DNA of 64,000 bases from Chitinivibrionales bacterium (GTDB lineage: Bacteria; Fibrobacterota; Chitinivibrionia; Chitinivibrionales; WJKA01): assembly GCA_014728295.1 (NCBI GenBank), contig WJLW01000005.1, positions 1 through 64,000 on the forward strand, written 5' to 3'. Position 1 is the stretch's first letter. Every line of letters begins with the position of its first letter. Both the position numbers and the translations under genes were made by a program. The notes under the pieces were generated by a model. It did no database searches, had not been told where the DNA came from, and was given only the letters and a program-made list of their open reading frames with translations. Of this stretch, positions 37,895 through 47,493 are shown piece by piece.

Positions 37895-38734
37895 TTAATC
37901 AATTGCACCGGCTTTATCGGCCAGTCTGCAATAGTTTCTGCTCTCTGCAAGCCTGCCGCGTTTGCGATATCCGTTGGCGACGATCGCTGCCTTGCGCTGA
38001 AGCTGTTTGATGACTGCTGCCTGCTGCACCGGTGTTAATTGACGCGCGCGCAGCAAATCGAGCATGCTGCGGATCCTGAATCTGTCCAGTAGGGGAATGG
38101 TTGCACTGAGCTGATCGCAGTGACCGCCATACCGGGTCAGCAGGTATTCGTCAACCAGACCGATTTGCTGCGTTCGGCAAATGCGCAGCCAGAGATCGTA
38201 ATCCTCACAGGCCGGAAGCGATTCGTTGAAGCCCCCCACGTGCGTAAACAGGCTGCGCTCCAGAAGCACCGATGAAGGAGTGATCATGCATCGCTGCAGG
38301 CTTTGTTTAAAGAGATTACCCGCTGTCTTTATGTGCGTGGCCGGCGGATTGACCCGTTTTCCCCGGCGAATCCAGATTTCACGCGTTTGACAGATGCGAA
38401 AAGACGGGTGTGCAATCATCCACGCCACCTGCCTGGCGAGCTTTTTGGGATGCCATTCATCGTCGGAGTCCAGAAACGAAAGCCATGCTCCCGAACTGGC
38501 AGCGGCTCCTGCATTACGCGCGGCCGACACACCGCAATGATGCTGCCGGCTCAACCAGGTCAGCGGTACGTCACTGCTTACCGGCAATTCACCATGCTTG
38601 ATACCGTCGGTCGAAGCATCGTCGACAACGATCAATTCGAAATTGCGATACGCCTGCGCGCAGACTGACGCAACGGCACGCTTCAGCAATTCTTTGCGAT
38701 TGTAAACGGGAATAATTACTGATACCTGCGGCAT
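37895..38734 (-). CDS. Family 2 glycosyltransferase
   Basis: MPQVSVIIPVYNRKELLKRAVASVCAQAYRNFELIVVDDASTDG; SAARNAGAAASSGAWLSFLDSDDEWHPKKL. The upstream 80 codons of ORF 37895..38974 cross a hairpin/repeat region and are probably non-coding. Confidence 0.9.
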   Translation of the reverse strand: MPQVSVIIPVYNRKELLKRAVASVCAQAYRNFELIVVDDASTDGIKHGELPVSSDVPLTWLSRQHHCGVSAARNAGAAASSGAWLSFLDSDDEWHPKKLARQVAWMIAHPSFRICQTREIWIRRGKRVNPPATHIKTAGNLFKQSLQRCMITPSSVLLERSLFTHVGGFNESLPACEDYDLWLRICRTQQIGLVDEYLLTRYGGHCDQLSATIPLLDRFRIRSMLDLLRARQLTPVQQAAVIKQLQRKAAIVANGYRKRGRLAESRNYCRLADKAGAID

Positions 38735-38790
38735 TTTTTTCGAGTTGGAGAGTCGTGGCTGCTTTGTCAAAAATAGTAGTTGCGCGGGCT

Positions 38791-38906
38791 GGAGGCGACG
38801 AGGCGACGATCCCGCCAAGCGGGAACGCGACAAGGCGATGAGGTTGCGGTGAGATACGGCTTCTGAGTTTTCTTGAAGCGTGGCGGAAGTCCCGACGGTG
38901 TCGGGG
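38791..38906. repeat. Intergenic hairpin/short-repeat element
   Basis: GGCGACGAGGCGACGA tandem; TCCCGC-CAA-GCGGGA hairpin 38810-38824; CCCGAC-GGT-GTCGGG hairpin 38891-38905. Confidence 0.6.
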
Positions 38907-38978
38907 TGAGCTCTTACAATCGGCATATATGTATTTTCCTGAACATTGACACTTTCACATCCAAGGACGAACACTTGT

Positions 38979-40382
38979 ATGAAAATATCCTTTCTCGGCG
39001 CGGCTCAAACGGTAACCGGTTCGCAACATCTCCTGGAAGTTAACAACTCTAAGATCCTGATTGAATGCGGCCTGTATCAAGGAAGGCATGGTGAGGCGTA
39101 TGAACGCAACAGCACTTTTCCCTTTGAGGCTTCCGCAATTGACGTGGTCATTGTTACCCATGCGCATATGGACCATTGCGGCAACCTGCCAAATCTGGTG
39201 CGACAAGGATTTGCCGGATCAATATATGCTACCTCGCCCACGGTGGATCTCTGCAAAATTATGCTGAAAGATTCCGCCTTTCTGCAGGAAAAAGATACCG
39301 AGTGGATAAACCGCATCCGGCACAAACAAAAACTGCCCCCGCTGGAGCCGCTGTATACGCTTGCCGATGTTGAAACAACGCTGGAGCAACTGGTTGACGT
39401 CGATTACGATCATACGTTTACCCTTGCAGCCGGCGTGAACGCGCGATTTCTGGAAGGTGGTCACATCCTCGGCTCCGGCAGCATTATTATGGAGATAGAC
39501 GATGGTAGCCGTAGCTGCAGGCTGGGCTATGCCGGCGACATCGGACGCAACAACATGCCCGTGATTCACGATCCCAACCTGCCCCGGCAACTTGACATGC
39601 TCATTATGGAGTGCACTTACGGAAATCGCCATCACGGGCCGGTCGAAGATCGTGAAGAGCAATTGGCGCATCTGGTGAATGAGGCGGCAAATAGCGGGGG
39701 CAAACTGGTGATCCCCGCCTTTGCCGTTGGGAGGACCCAGGAGCTGATTTACATCTTTCATAAGCTGTACAACGAAAACCGCATCCCCGATATCCCGATC
39801 TATGTCGACAGTCCACTGGCAAACGCTGCAACCAATGTGTTCAGAAAACATCGCGAGTGCTTTGATCGCGAGACTAACCGGATATTTATCGATAATGGTG
39901 AGGAGCCCTTCGAATTCAGCAGGTTGACTTATACTACCGATGTCGCACAATCAAAAGCCTTGCTCGAGCAGCGCTTCCCGCACGTTATTATTTCAGCCTC
40001 CGGTATGGCTGAAGGTGGAAGGATTATGCATCATTTGCGCAATAACCTCGACAACCACAAAGCAATCATTGCATTTGTCGGCTATGCTGCAAAAGAAACT
40101 CTTGCACGGCAGATTGTCGACGGTGCGAAAAAGGTGAAAATCTTTGGAGAAGAGCACCGTGTCAAAGCCCGCATCGAGCGTCTGGATACCTTCAGTGCGC
40201 ATGCCGACCGGCGAGATCTGCTGAATTATGTGAAATTCTGCCCCCCAGGGAAATTGAAGCATATTTTCCTGGTTCATGGCGAGGAAGACCAGGCCATTCC
40301 GCTCAAAGATGCATTGCGCAGTAAAGGATATCCCTTTGTTGTCTATCCACGCCGGGGTGAAAGCTACGATATCGATCTGTAA
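38979..40382 (+). CDS. Metallo-beta-lactamase/beta-CASP RNA-processing exonuclease
   Basis: MKISFLGAAQTVTGSQHLLEV; VIVTHAHMDHCGNLPNLV; YAGDIGR; IISASGMAEGGRIMHHL; THE C-terminal HGEEDQAIPLKDAL. Confidence 0.95.
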   Translation: MKISFLGAAQTVTGSQHLLEVNNSKILIECGLYQGRHGEAYERNSTFPFEASAIDVVIVTHAHMDHCGNLPNLVRQGFAGSIYATSPTVDLCKIMLKDSAFLQEKDTEWINRIRHKQKLPPLEPLYTLADVETTLEQLVDVDYDHTFTLAAGVNARFLEGGHILGSGSIIMEIDDGSRSCRLGYAGDIGRNNMPVIHDPNLPRQLDMLIMECTYGNRHHGPVEDREEQLAHLVNEAANSGGKLVIPAFAVGRTQELIYIFHKLYNENRIPDIPIYVDSPLANAATNVFRKHRECFDRETNRIFIDNGEEPFEFSRLTYTTDVAQSKALLEQRFPHVIISASGMAEGGRIMHHLRNNLDNHKAIIAFVGYAAKETLARQIVDGAKKVKIFGEEHRVKARIERLDTFSAHADRRDLLNYVKFCPPGKLKHIFLVHGEEDQAIPLKDALRSKGYPFVVYPRRGESYDIDL

Positions 40383-40510
40383 GCGAGGCCGGACTGCAGG
40401 CGATTGCTGTCTCGTCAATCAATCTGTAGGCTGGGCCGCCGGATCCCTGTTGCGATTGCCCGTTCATTCGGCATTGACCGTTTCCTGATATGCAGCAGCT
40501 CAAGCGGAGG

Positions 40511-41272
40511 CTATGCTTCTTGCTCGTTTGATTCTTCCCCCTGCTCTTCGTCGGCGACCGTGTGATCTTTCCAGGCAAAGATCGATCCGCAACTCTGGCA
40601 ATTAACCAGATTTTTACCGATTTTAATTTCGTTGATGATTTGCGGCTCAAGTACTTTGTAGCAGACCGAGCAGGTACCGCTCTCATCGACAATGCTCAGT
40701 GCGAGACCTGATTTGCGTTTGTTGCGGATAAAATCGTATGTTGACAGAAATTGCTTGCGCACCTGCGGCACCAACGTGTTTCGCTCTACCATTACCTCGG
40801 CGATGCGCGAGTCGATGGTGGCGATTTTGTCCTTGAGTTCTTTTATCAGCGGTTCATTTTCTTCGGCAATCTGTGCCAGCTTTTCTTCGGCGGTTTTCTT
40901 CGCTTCGGTCAACTGCTCTTCTTCATGAGCCACTTTTTTGAGGCGCGAATCTGCGTTTGCAATTATTGATTTTGCGCTTTCGATTTCGGTATGAACGGCA
41001 TCGTATTCACGGTTGGTCGTAATGGTATTCAAGCGTTCCTGGCTTTTTGCAAGGCTGGCTGTTGCCTCTTCGGTTTCGGTGCTGATCTTCTTTTTCTCTA
41101 CCGTCAGCTCTTCCAGCCGGGTGGTGATGGAGTCGAGTTCCGCTTGAGCCGAAGTGATTGCCCCCTCAAGATTTTCAACTTGCTGGGGGAATTCAACTTT
41201 AGAAAGTTCCAACTCGCGAATTTTCAGGTCTACTTCCTGAAGCTTTCTCAGTATCATCAGATCTTTTTGCAT
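40511..41272 (-). CDS. Coiled-coil protein with C4-type zinc ribbon (DUF164-like)
   Basis: Long coiled coil then SGTCSVCYKVLEPQIINEIKIGKNLVNCQSCGSIFAW (two CxxC pairs). Confidence 0.92.
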   Translation of the reverse strand: MQKDLMILRKLQEVDLKIRELELSKVEFPQQVENLEGAITSAQAELDSITTRLEELTVEKKKISTETEEATASLAKSQERLNTITTNREYDAVHTEIESAKSIIANADSRLKKVAHEEEQLTEAKKTAEEKLAQIAEENEPLIKELKDKIATIDSRIAEVMVERNTLVPQVRKQFLSTYDFIRNKRKSGLALSIVDESGTCSVCYKVLEPQIINEIKIGKNLVNCQSCGSIFAWKDHTVADEEQGEESNEQEA

Positions 41273-41450
41273 GTGGCCCCCAACTACTCAGAAGGTATTC
41301 TAAGCACTTTTTTGCGGTTGTCAAGGTGTATAAAATAAAAAAGCACTTCTTTGAGGAAGCGCTTCGATTTCATGAAAAGCCAAAAAATTTGTGACCATGC
41401 AATAATTCGTAGAAGAATAAGACAGGCCAAAATTTTCCTTTCAAGAGCAA

Positions 41451-41524
41451 TGGGCCCACTAGGACTCGAACCTAGGACAAACGGATTATGAGTCCGCTAC
41501 TCTAACCGACTGAGTTACGGGCCC
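41451..41524 (-). tRNA. tRNA with CAU anticodon, most likely tRNA-Ile2 (lysidine-modified); Met possible
   Basis: Reverse complement GGGCCCGTAACTCAGTCGGTTAGAGTAGCGGACTCATAATCCGTTTGTCCTAGGTTCGAGTCCTAGTGGGCCCA folds as a cloverleaf; anticodon loop CTCATAA; no encoded CCA. Confidence 0.93.
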
Positions 41525-41567
41525 GAATTTGAGAAACTTCTAATATACACAATATACTAATTTGCAT

Positions 41568-42200
41568 TCAAGCACCCAGATTGATGATAGCAAATATCGG
41601 CAGCTTGTATAAATCGAGCAATGGATAAAACACCAGCGACCAGGTACGAATTCCCAAATAAAACTCTGCAAAAAGCAGCACCAGAAAAACCTGAGGTGCA
41701 TATCTCATGATTTTCAAATAAGCCGGCACTTGCTCGGGTTTCAGCAGGCCCATCAAAATTTTTGATCCGTCAAGAGGCGGGATAGGCATCAAATTGAAAA
41801 GTGATATACCGATATTTATCCAGATACCGATGGTAAGCATTTCAAAGACATACCCGGCGCCGCTCTGCAGGGCTATAAACCGATGTGCGTATCCGAGAAT
41901 GACCGCCAGAATCACATTGCTCATCGGACCCGCCAGGCTGACCAGCAGTATGTCCCTTCTCGGTTCACGGAAGTTGCGGCTGTTGACCGGCACCGGCTTT
42001 GCCCAGCCGATGGGCGCAAACAGCAGCATTATAGTACCCATTGGATCCAGGTGTGCCAGCGGATTCAGCGTGAGTCTGCCTTCCAGCTCTGCCGTATCGT
42101 CGCCGAGTTTGCGGGCCATCCACCCATGCGCGAATTCATGAAACGTCAGCGCCAGCAAAATGCCGGGAACGCGAATCAACATGGCTTCAAAATCAAACAT
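41568..42200 (-). CDS. M50 site-2 protease family protein
   Basis: LALTFHEFAHGWMARKLGDDTAELEGRLTLNPLAHLDPMGTI; LFNLMPIPPLDGSKIL. Confidence 0.94.
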   Translation of the reverse strand: MFDFEAMLIRVPGILLALTFHEFAHGWMARKLGDDTAELEGRLTLNPLAHLDPMGTIMLLFAPIGWAKPVPVNSRNFREPRRDILLVSLAGPMSNVILAVILGYAHRFIALQSGAGYVFEMLTIGIWINIGISLFNLMPIPPLDGSKILMGLLKPEQVPAYLKIMRYAPQVFLVLLFAEFYLGIRTWSLVFYPLLDLYKLPIFAIINLGA

Positions 42201-42211
42201 ACGCTTCCCTT

Positions 42212-43492
42212 CTATCCTGCATTGTGTATGCTCATCTGGTACACTTTGCGATAGTCAATGTTTTGTTCCCGCAACATCTTCAGCACGGAGACAAATGTAT
42301 ATCCTTGTCCCCGCAAATCATCGATAAGCCGCCCAAGTATCGTATGCACCTGCCGGGAGGGATCGGAACGTACGGTTCCCAGATGCATCAGGACGATGCC
42401 GCCGTTGATCCCGTATGGTTTTTGCCCGGCCAGTCCGGTGATTTTCTCGTAAACCTCCGCCGGAGTGTGGTAGCCGGGGGTTTCATCATCGGGTACCCAG
42501 TCATTGCTGTCCAGGTTTTCGCGCCAGGTATTTCCCTGCCGCCAGCCTACATGCAGGTAGCCGCACTCAAGCGCCCAGCGATAAATAACGTTATTTCTCT
42601 CGCCATACGGTGCACGCCAGATTGGCGCCAGATTCTTGCCATAGCGCGTCTTGAAGGCATCATTCGCCTCAAGCAATTCCCGGCAAATTACCTCTTTGGT
42701 AATGTCGGGCAACGTCGTATGTGTATGATCCGACGCCCAGCTTGTCAGGTGGGGATGGCTCATGGTATGGTTTCCAATCACGTGCCCGTCGCGCAAAATA
42801 CGCTCAACGATGGATGGATATTTGCGTATGAATCGACCGGTGAGAAACATGGTAGCCGGTATCCGGCGCGATTTGAGCGTGTCGAGAATGGGCAGCGCCG
42901 CGTTGGTATGGGAGCCGCCGTCAAAGGTTAAGGCAACCAGCTTTTTTTCAACCGGTCCATTGTCAAAGGTGAGTGGAAATCCCCGGTAGCTGGTGACGTT
43001 TTTTGGCGTGTAGGGAGCCGGCAGCCGAAACGGGCGCTTTGTTTTCGGCGCAACAGACAGCGTGTCGACTGCATGGGTTGCCGCAGCACGTGAATGTTCC
43101 AGTGAATCTATGTGTGCGTTGCTTTCCTTCAAATATTCCAGCAAATCAATCCTGCGCCGGCGCAATAATGCATTCTCTTGCCTGAGAAGCCGGTTCTGCC
43201 GCAACACCAGCAGCCCGAATACGAGTCCGCACAATGCCAGCGTTATTCCCGACAAAATGACGAGCTTGTCCGGCCGCGATCGGCTCTGCCGCGTTTTGTC
43301 CGGCGGTGTATCGGATGTGAAGATGAGCGGAGCGGCTTTGTGAGGGATATGTTCTTTGCAATAAAATAGATTGTTCCTTTTTTCAGCACATGAAGAACAT
43401 ATCCAGACGTCACATTTTGCGCACTTCAACCTGGTTGGTTTGCGGGGATGGTTTTTGCAGTGATGTGTCTTTTTTTTGCCTGACCTGCTCAT
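42212..43492 (-). CDS. Polysaccharide deacetylase with N-terminal B-box-like zinc-binding segment and TM helix
   Basis: CKNHPRKPTRLKCAKCDVWICSSCAEKRNNLFYCKEH; TM LVILSGITLALCGLVFGLLVL; KKLVALTFDGGSHTNAALPILDTLK...HVIGNHTMSHPHLT. Confidence 0.88.
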   Translation of the reverse strand: MSRSGKKKTHHCKNHPRKPTRLKCAKCDVWICSSCAEKRNNLFYCKEHIPHKAAPLIFTSDTPPDKTRQSRSRPDKLVILSGITLALCGLVFGLLVLRQNRLLRQENALLRRRRIDLLEYLKESNAHIDSLEHSRAAATHAVDTLSVAPKTKRPFRLPAPYTPKNVTSYRGFPLTFDNGPVEKKLVALTFDGGSHTNAALPILDTLKSRRIPATMFLTGRFIRKYPSIVERILRDGHVIGNHTMSHPHLTSWASDHTHTTLPDITKEVICRELLEANDAFKTRYGKNLAPIWRAPYGERNNVIYRWALECGYLHVGWRQGNTWRENLDSNDWVPDDETPGYHTPAEVYEKITGLAGQKPYGINGGIVLMHLGTVRSDPSRQVHTILGRLIDDLRGQGYTFVSVLKMLREQNIDYRKVYQMSIHNAG

Positions 43493-43668
43493 GGCCTGTA
43501 AAATAATCTCCCGGCAAAATTTTGCAGAACGCCTGTAATCTTTTAGTTTATATTATACTTCCGTTGTGACAACATTGCAGGTCGCTTATGCGTATTAATT
43601 TCTAGAATGTGTAGTACGTGTTGAAAAATAGTGAGTTACGATTTCAAAAATAACGTGCAGGTGAACAA

Positions 43669-43890
43669 ATGATGAGTCAGGAAGAAATACTGATTAAGAA
43701 CGCACTTCGCAAATATAAGGAAATTTATCCGTGCGGCTATAAAAAAAGTCTGAATGAATGCATTACCCGCAACAAGCAGAAAATTTTTCTGTGGTTCAAT
43801 ACCAGAGACGGCAGCACGCATGTTGAGGAAGCGCCGTTGGAAGGACGCAAAAGCGATATGGCGCGCACGGCATCTGTAGAAAAGGTTTAA
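43669..43890 (+). CDS. Hypothetical protein (73 aa)
   Basis: Good ORF MMSQEEILIKNALRKYKEIYPCGYKKSLNECI; directly upstream of the Cys-rich protein. Confidence 0.55.
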   Translation: MMSQEEILIKNALRKYKEIYPCGYKKSLNECITRNKQKIFLWFNTRDGSTHVEEAPLEGRKSDMARTASVEKV

Positions 43891-43893
43891 GCC

Positions 43894-44094
43894 ATGATTG
43901 AAACACTTTTTGCTGCAGCCGTAAGCGTTATTATTGTTCTGGCTCTGCTGCTGTTTTCCCGCAAGAGCATTGGTAAACGTCGAACATGCGGTGGTGGTGG
44001 GGAATGCACGTGCAGCGGTGCTGCAGATGCCTGTACGCATAAAAGCCACTCGCACGATAATACGGCGCAGAGCCCGGATGCGAAATCGACGTGA
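43894..44094 (+). CDS. Small Cys-rich membrane protein, NqrM/FeoB-associated-like
   Basis: TM segment then FSRKSIGKRRTCGGGGECTCSGAADAC, reminiscent of NqrM (DUF539)-type CGG...CxC...C. Confidence 0.5.
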   Translation: MIETLFAAAVSVIIVLALLLFSRKSIGKRRTCGGGGECTCSGAADACTHKSHSHDNTAQSPDAKST

Positions 44095-44142
44095 TGTGCA
44101 CAATCCCCGGCGCATGCCCAACCCCAGCGAATACTCTTCCGC

Positions 44143-45342
44143 TTAAATCTGAAATTCTCCGCCGGCGTAGAGCTGTTTCGTGCTGCCGTCTTTAAGCAGG
44201 GCGGTGACTTCCCGGTCACTGGTGGCAATAATGTCTGTATGCTCGACCGAATCGTTGAAACCAAGGCGCGCATACTCCTCTACCGACATTTTTGAAGGCT
44301 CGGCGCTGCACGCGTCATGATATGATTTACCGATAGCCAGGTGCGTGTTGCCGTATTTCCCGCCGAAATTTTCGTCGTACAGCGTATTGGCCATGAATTT
44401 ATTGATTTTGGAGAAGCGCCGGTCGGTCAGTGAATACTCCCCGGTTTTATCGGCATTTTTCTGCTTGATCATTTCCAGCAGGAGTTTCTCATTTTTGCGG
44501 GCCTTTGCTTTGACAATCTTGCCGTTGCGAAACTCGAGCGTGATGTCCCTGATGATATTGCCGTAGACATAAAGCGGCAAATCGAAAAATACCGTTCCCT
44601 GCGTGCCGCGCCAGTCGGGTGAGGTGAAGATCTCGAAGCTGGGTATGTTGCGACCGCTGCCGCCGAGCCATTTGCGCTTTTCCCCCACCGTGATCCACAA
44701 GTCGGTGTGCGGCGCCTTCAGGTGTAGCTTGTTAATCGGCATGGCGTTGATTGTTTTGAGGATACGCTTCATATGCGCCATGACGCTTTTCCATTTAGCG
44801 ATGGGGTCGGTTTCGTTCAAAAAACAGGCTTGCACAATCTGCTGCCAGTACTCTTTCTGCGTCAATCCCGCTTCTTTGGCCTGCCCCTCGGTACCGCTGA
44901 GGCAGAGTGTCCAGGTGAAAATACCGGCATCTTCTTTTTTGTCAAGCCAGTCGCGGAACGGTTTCATCGATTTCTTGTGCGTCATGATTTTGCGGGGATC
45001 GGCTTTTTTGAGATACATCGGATCTTCATCAGCCAGAATCCGAACCCAGTGGTCGATCTCATCGGCCAGGCCCCGGTAATATTTATCGGGAAAATAAGAG
45101 AGTTGTTTTCTGGATGCGTGCTGCAAATGAAGCAGCTTGAAATCGTCATCGATTATGTTTAAAAGTGGATTGCCGCCGCTCTCCAGTATTGCGCGGTAGA
45201 TGACTTTGGTAAGTGGCAGGCCGGGGGTCTGGGTAACCAGGTAGACCGTATCATTCTTTTTGATGCCCTTACCTGAATTAAGCGCAAAATTGATGAGAAC
45301 GTTGGCGTATTTTTCCAATAGCCGGGCAGAAGGTGAGTACAT
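44143..45342 (-). CDS. M29-family aminopeptidase
   Basis: LEKYANVLINFALNSGKGIKKNDTVYLVTQTPGLPLTKVIYRAILESGGNPLL; THLAIGKSYHDACS; EHTDIIATSDREVTALLKDG. Confidence 0.9.
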   Translation of the reverse strand: MYSPSARLLEKYANVLINFALNSGKGIKKNDTVYLVTQTPGLPLTKVIYRAILESGGNPLLNIIDDDFKLLHLQHASRKQLSYFPDKYYRGLADEIDHWVRILADEDPMYLKKADPRKIMTHKKSMKPFRDWLDKKEDAGIFTWTLCLSGTEGQAKEAGLTQKEYWQQIVQACFLNETDPIAKWKSVMAHMKRILKTINAMPINKLHLKAPHTDLWITVGEKRKWLGGSGRNIPSFEIFTSPDWRGTQGTVFFDLPLYVYGNIIRDITLEFRNGKIVKAKARKNEKLLLEMIKQKNADKTGEYSLTDRRFSKINKFMANTLYDENFGGKYGNTHLAIGKSYHDACSAEPSKMSVEEYARLGFNDSVEHTDIIATSDREVTALLKDGSTKQLYAGGEFQI

Positions 45343-45369
45343 GGTATGATCCTGGAGGAAGTGATTACC

Positions 45370-45738
45370 TTAATTGACTGTCTTCAAGATGGTGTCACGC
45401 ACAACTGCCAGAATGCCGTGCTGGGGCACGATGAGCAGCTTCTTACTCTGATACTCTATTTCGACGGCTTCCTTGCGCATAAAAAGTGCATGATCGCCAA
45501 CCTGCACCTGAAGCGGAACATACTTCGGCTCATTCTTTTTGTCAACCCACGGCTCGGATGATTCTGCATGCGGAATGATATAGCCCGGACCAATCTTTAC
45601 AATGAGTCCGCTCTGAATCTTTTCTTTTTCGGCAACCCCCTGCGGAAGGTACAGCCCACCCGCCGTTTGAGCCTTTCCTTCCTCGGCTTCAATCAGTACC
45701 CGGTCGCCGATGATGACCAATTCCTGTTCCTGCTTCAT
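45370..45738 (-). CDS. GroES-like co-chaperonin
   Basis: VIIGDRVLIEAEEGKAQTAGGLYLPQGVAEKEKIQSGLIVKIGPG...LLIVPQHGILAVVRD. Confidence 0.85.
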   Translation of the reverse strand: MKQEQELVIIGDRVLIEAEEGKAQTAGGLYLPQGVAEKEKIQSGLIVKIGPGYIIPHAESSEPWVDKKNEPKYVPLQVQVGDHALFMRKEAVEIEYQSKKLLIVPQHGILAVVRDTILKTVN

Positions 45739-45908
45739 GACTATCCCTAGAATGGGTTTACCTTTGATGATCGATTAATTGGCACTCGTAAATCTAATAT
45801 ACAACGTGTGCGAAAATCCGGTTCACTAATACGAAGCCGCTTGCCTGTCCGGTAACGAAGCGCAAAAGCTGCCGATCTATGCATAAAACGAGAGGCCGTG
45901 TGTATAGC

Positions 45909-47459
45909 TCAGGCAACCCGGGAGCGCTCGTCAAGTATCTGCCGGGCGGATTTGAAAGTGCATTCTTGTGCACCGATTGGAATGTGTTGCGAAATGAGAT
46001 TAGATGAAATCCTGCCGGATTCATATATTGTCGGCAAGCCTGAGCCGGGGTGCGTGCCGCCGCCGACAAGATAGCAATTGTCTACTTCCTCGAATTTATT
46101 GTGAGGGCGGAAGTAGAGCATCTGGTCCAGTGAGTGACCCAGATTGAAGGTTGCACCCAGAAAAATTCCGTGCTTATTCGACCAGTCATCAGGCGTAATA
46201 ATGTGTTCGGCTTTGATGTGATTGCGGATATCCTTCATTGAGGTTGTGCGTTCGATTATTGACAGCACTTTGTCGCGTTGACGGTTGACCGTTGATTCGT
46301 CCCAGACTATACCGCTCGAAATATTTGGCGCCGGCGCCAGGATGTACAGAGCGGAGTGGCCTGCGGGCGCAATGGTCTGGTCGGTAATAGCGGCATTGCG
46401 CACATAAACCGACAAGTCTTCCGAAAGCATGTTGCCTCGAACCACCTCCTTGATATTCTTCTTGTAGTCCCCGGCAAAAATTATGTTGTGATGCGGTTCG
46501 TTGTAAAGTTTGTCCAGACCGAGATACATCATAAATGTCGAGCAGGAAAATTTTTTCTTTTCGAGTTTGCGGGGTGTCCATTTCCTGATAACGCCGGGCT
46601 CGAAAAGATGCTTCATGGCAAAGCCGAAATCCGCATTGATCACCACGGCATCGGCCTCGAGTACGCCCCCGGACTGGAGCCTGACGCCGGTCGCGGCGCC
46701 CTTTTTGACGAGTATCTTGTCAACCGGAGTTGAGAGATGGATCTCGCCTCCTTCTTCACGCACAACCTGCGCCATTGCGTCGGATATTCTGCTCAGGCCG
46801 CCGATGACGTGATCGATGCCGTATGCATGCTCGATGTAGGGTATGATGGTGAACGCACCGGGGCATTCCCAGGGAGACATCCCCAGATACTTTGCCTGAA
46901 AAGTAAAGGATGTTTTGAGCGTGTCGTCTTTGAAATAATCGCCCAGCACGTCGTAAATCGATTTGCCCAGAGATAAATACGGCAGTGCACGCACGACATC
47001 CGAGGCAAGCATCGAACGCAGAGTGCCATACGGCTTCTGCAGGCACGGATACATCTTTTCATAGCGCACCTTCTCCTTTTGCATGAACCGGTCGAGCCCG
47101 TTCGCATCACCGGGGAAATGCTTTTGTATCTGTTCCTTCATCTTTTCGTGGTTGACGGAGGGGTATATCTCTTTGTCCTTGAACGTGAGCTTATACATCG
47201 GATCAAGCGGAACCAACTTGACGTAGTCATCCAGATTGCGGTCGCTTTCGGCAAACACTTCGCGCAGGATGAACGTCATCATCAGAAATGTCGGTCCGGT
47301 GTCGAAGGTGTAGGGACCAATATGAATGGGTGCACTGCGACCGCCCACGCGATCGGCGCGCTCCAGCATCGTGACTTTGTATCCCCGGTGCGCCAGTATC
47401 ATTGCACTGGTCAACCCGCCCGGTCCGGCTCCAACTACTATGACGTGTTTGCGTTGCAT
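45909..47459 (-). CDS. CrtI/CrtP-type carotenoid desaturase/oxidase
   Basis: VIVVGAGPGGLTSAMILAHRGYKVTMLERADRVGGRSAPI; FDTGPTFLMM; C-terminal YLVGGGTHPGSGLPTIYESGRISSNLI. Confidence 0.9.
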   Translation of the reverse strand: MQRKHVIVVGAGPGGLTSAMILAHRGYKVTMLERADRVGGRSAPIHIGPYTFDTGPTFLMMTFILREVFAESDRNLDDYVKLVPLDPMYKLTFKDKEIYPSVNHEKMKEQIQKHFPGDANGLDRFMQKEKVRYEKMYPCLQKPYGTLRSMLASDVVRALPYLSLGKSIYDVLGDYFKDDTLKTSFTFQAKYLGMSPWECPGAFTIIPYIEHAYGIDHVIGGLSRISDAMAQVVREEGGEIHLSTPVDKILVKKGAATGVRLQSGGVLEADAVVINADFGFAMKHLFEPGVIRKWTPRKLEKKKFSCSTFMMYLGLDKLYNEPHHNIIFAGDYKKNIKEVVRGNMLSEDLSVYVRNAAITDQTIAPAGHSALYILAPAPNISSGIVWDESTVNRQRDKVLSIIERTTSMKDIRNHIKAEHIITPDDWSNKHGIFLGATFNLGHSLDQMLYFRPHNKFEEVDNCYLVGGGTHPGSGLPTIYESGRISSNLISQHIPIGAQECTFKSARQILDERSRVA

Positions 47460-47493
47460 GGGTGTCCTCCAGTTTCGTTACATTCGATCGTTT

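Noticed and set aside
38791-38906. Possible CRISPR-like repeat array
   Set aside because: Repeats are short, not regularly spaced, with no spacer structure and no cas genes; better explained as a REP-like element.
38735-38974. N-terminal 80 codons of the 37895..38974 ORF
   Set aside because: Glycosyltransferase homology starts at MPQVSVIIPVYNR (38734); the extension crosses hairpin/repeat DNA and looks non-coding.
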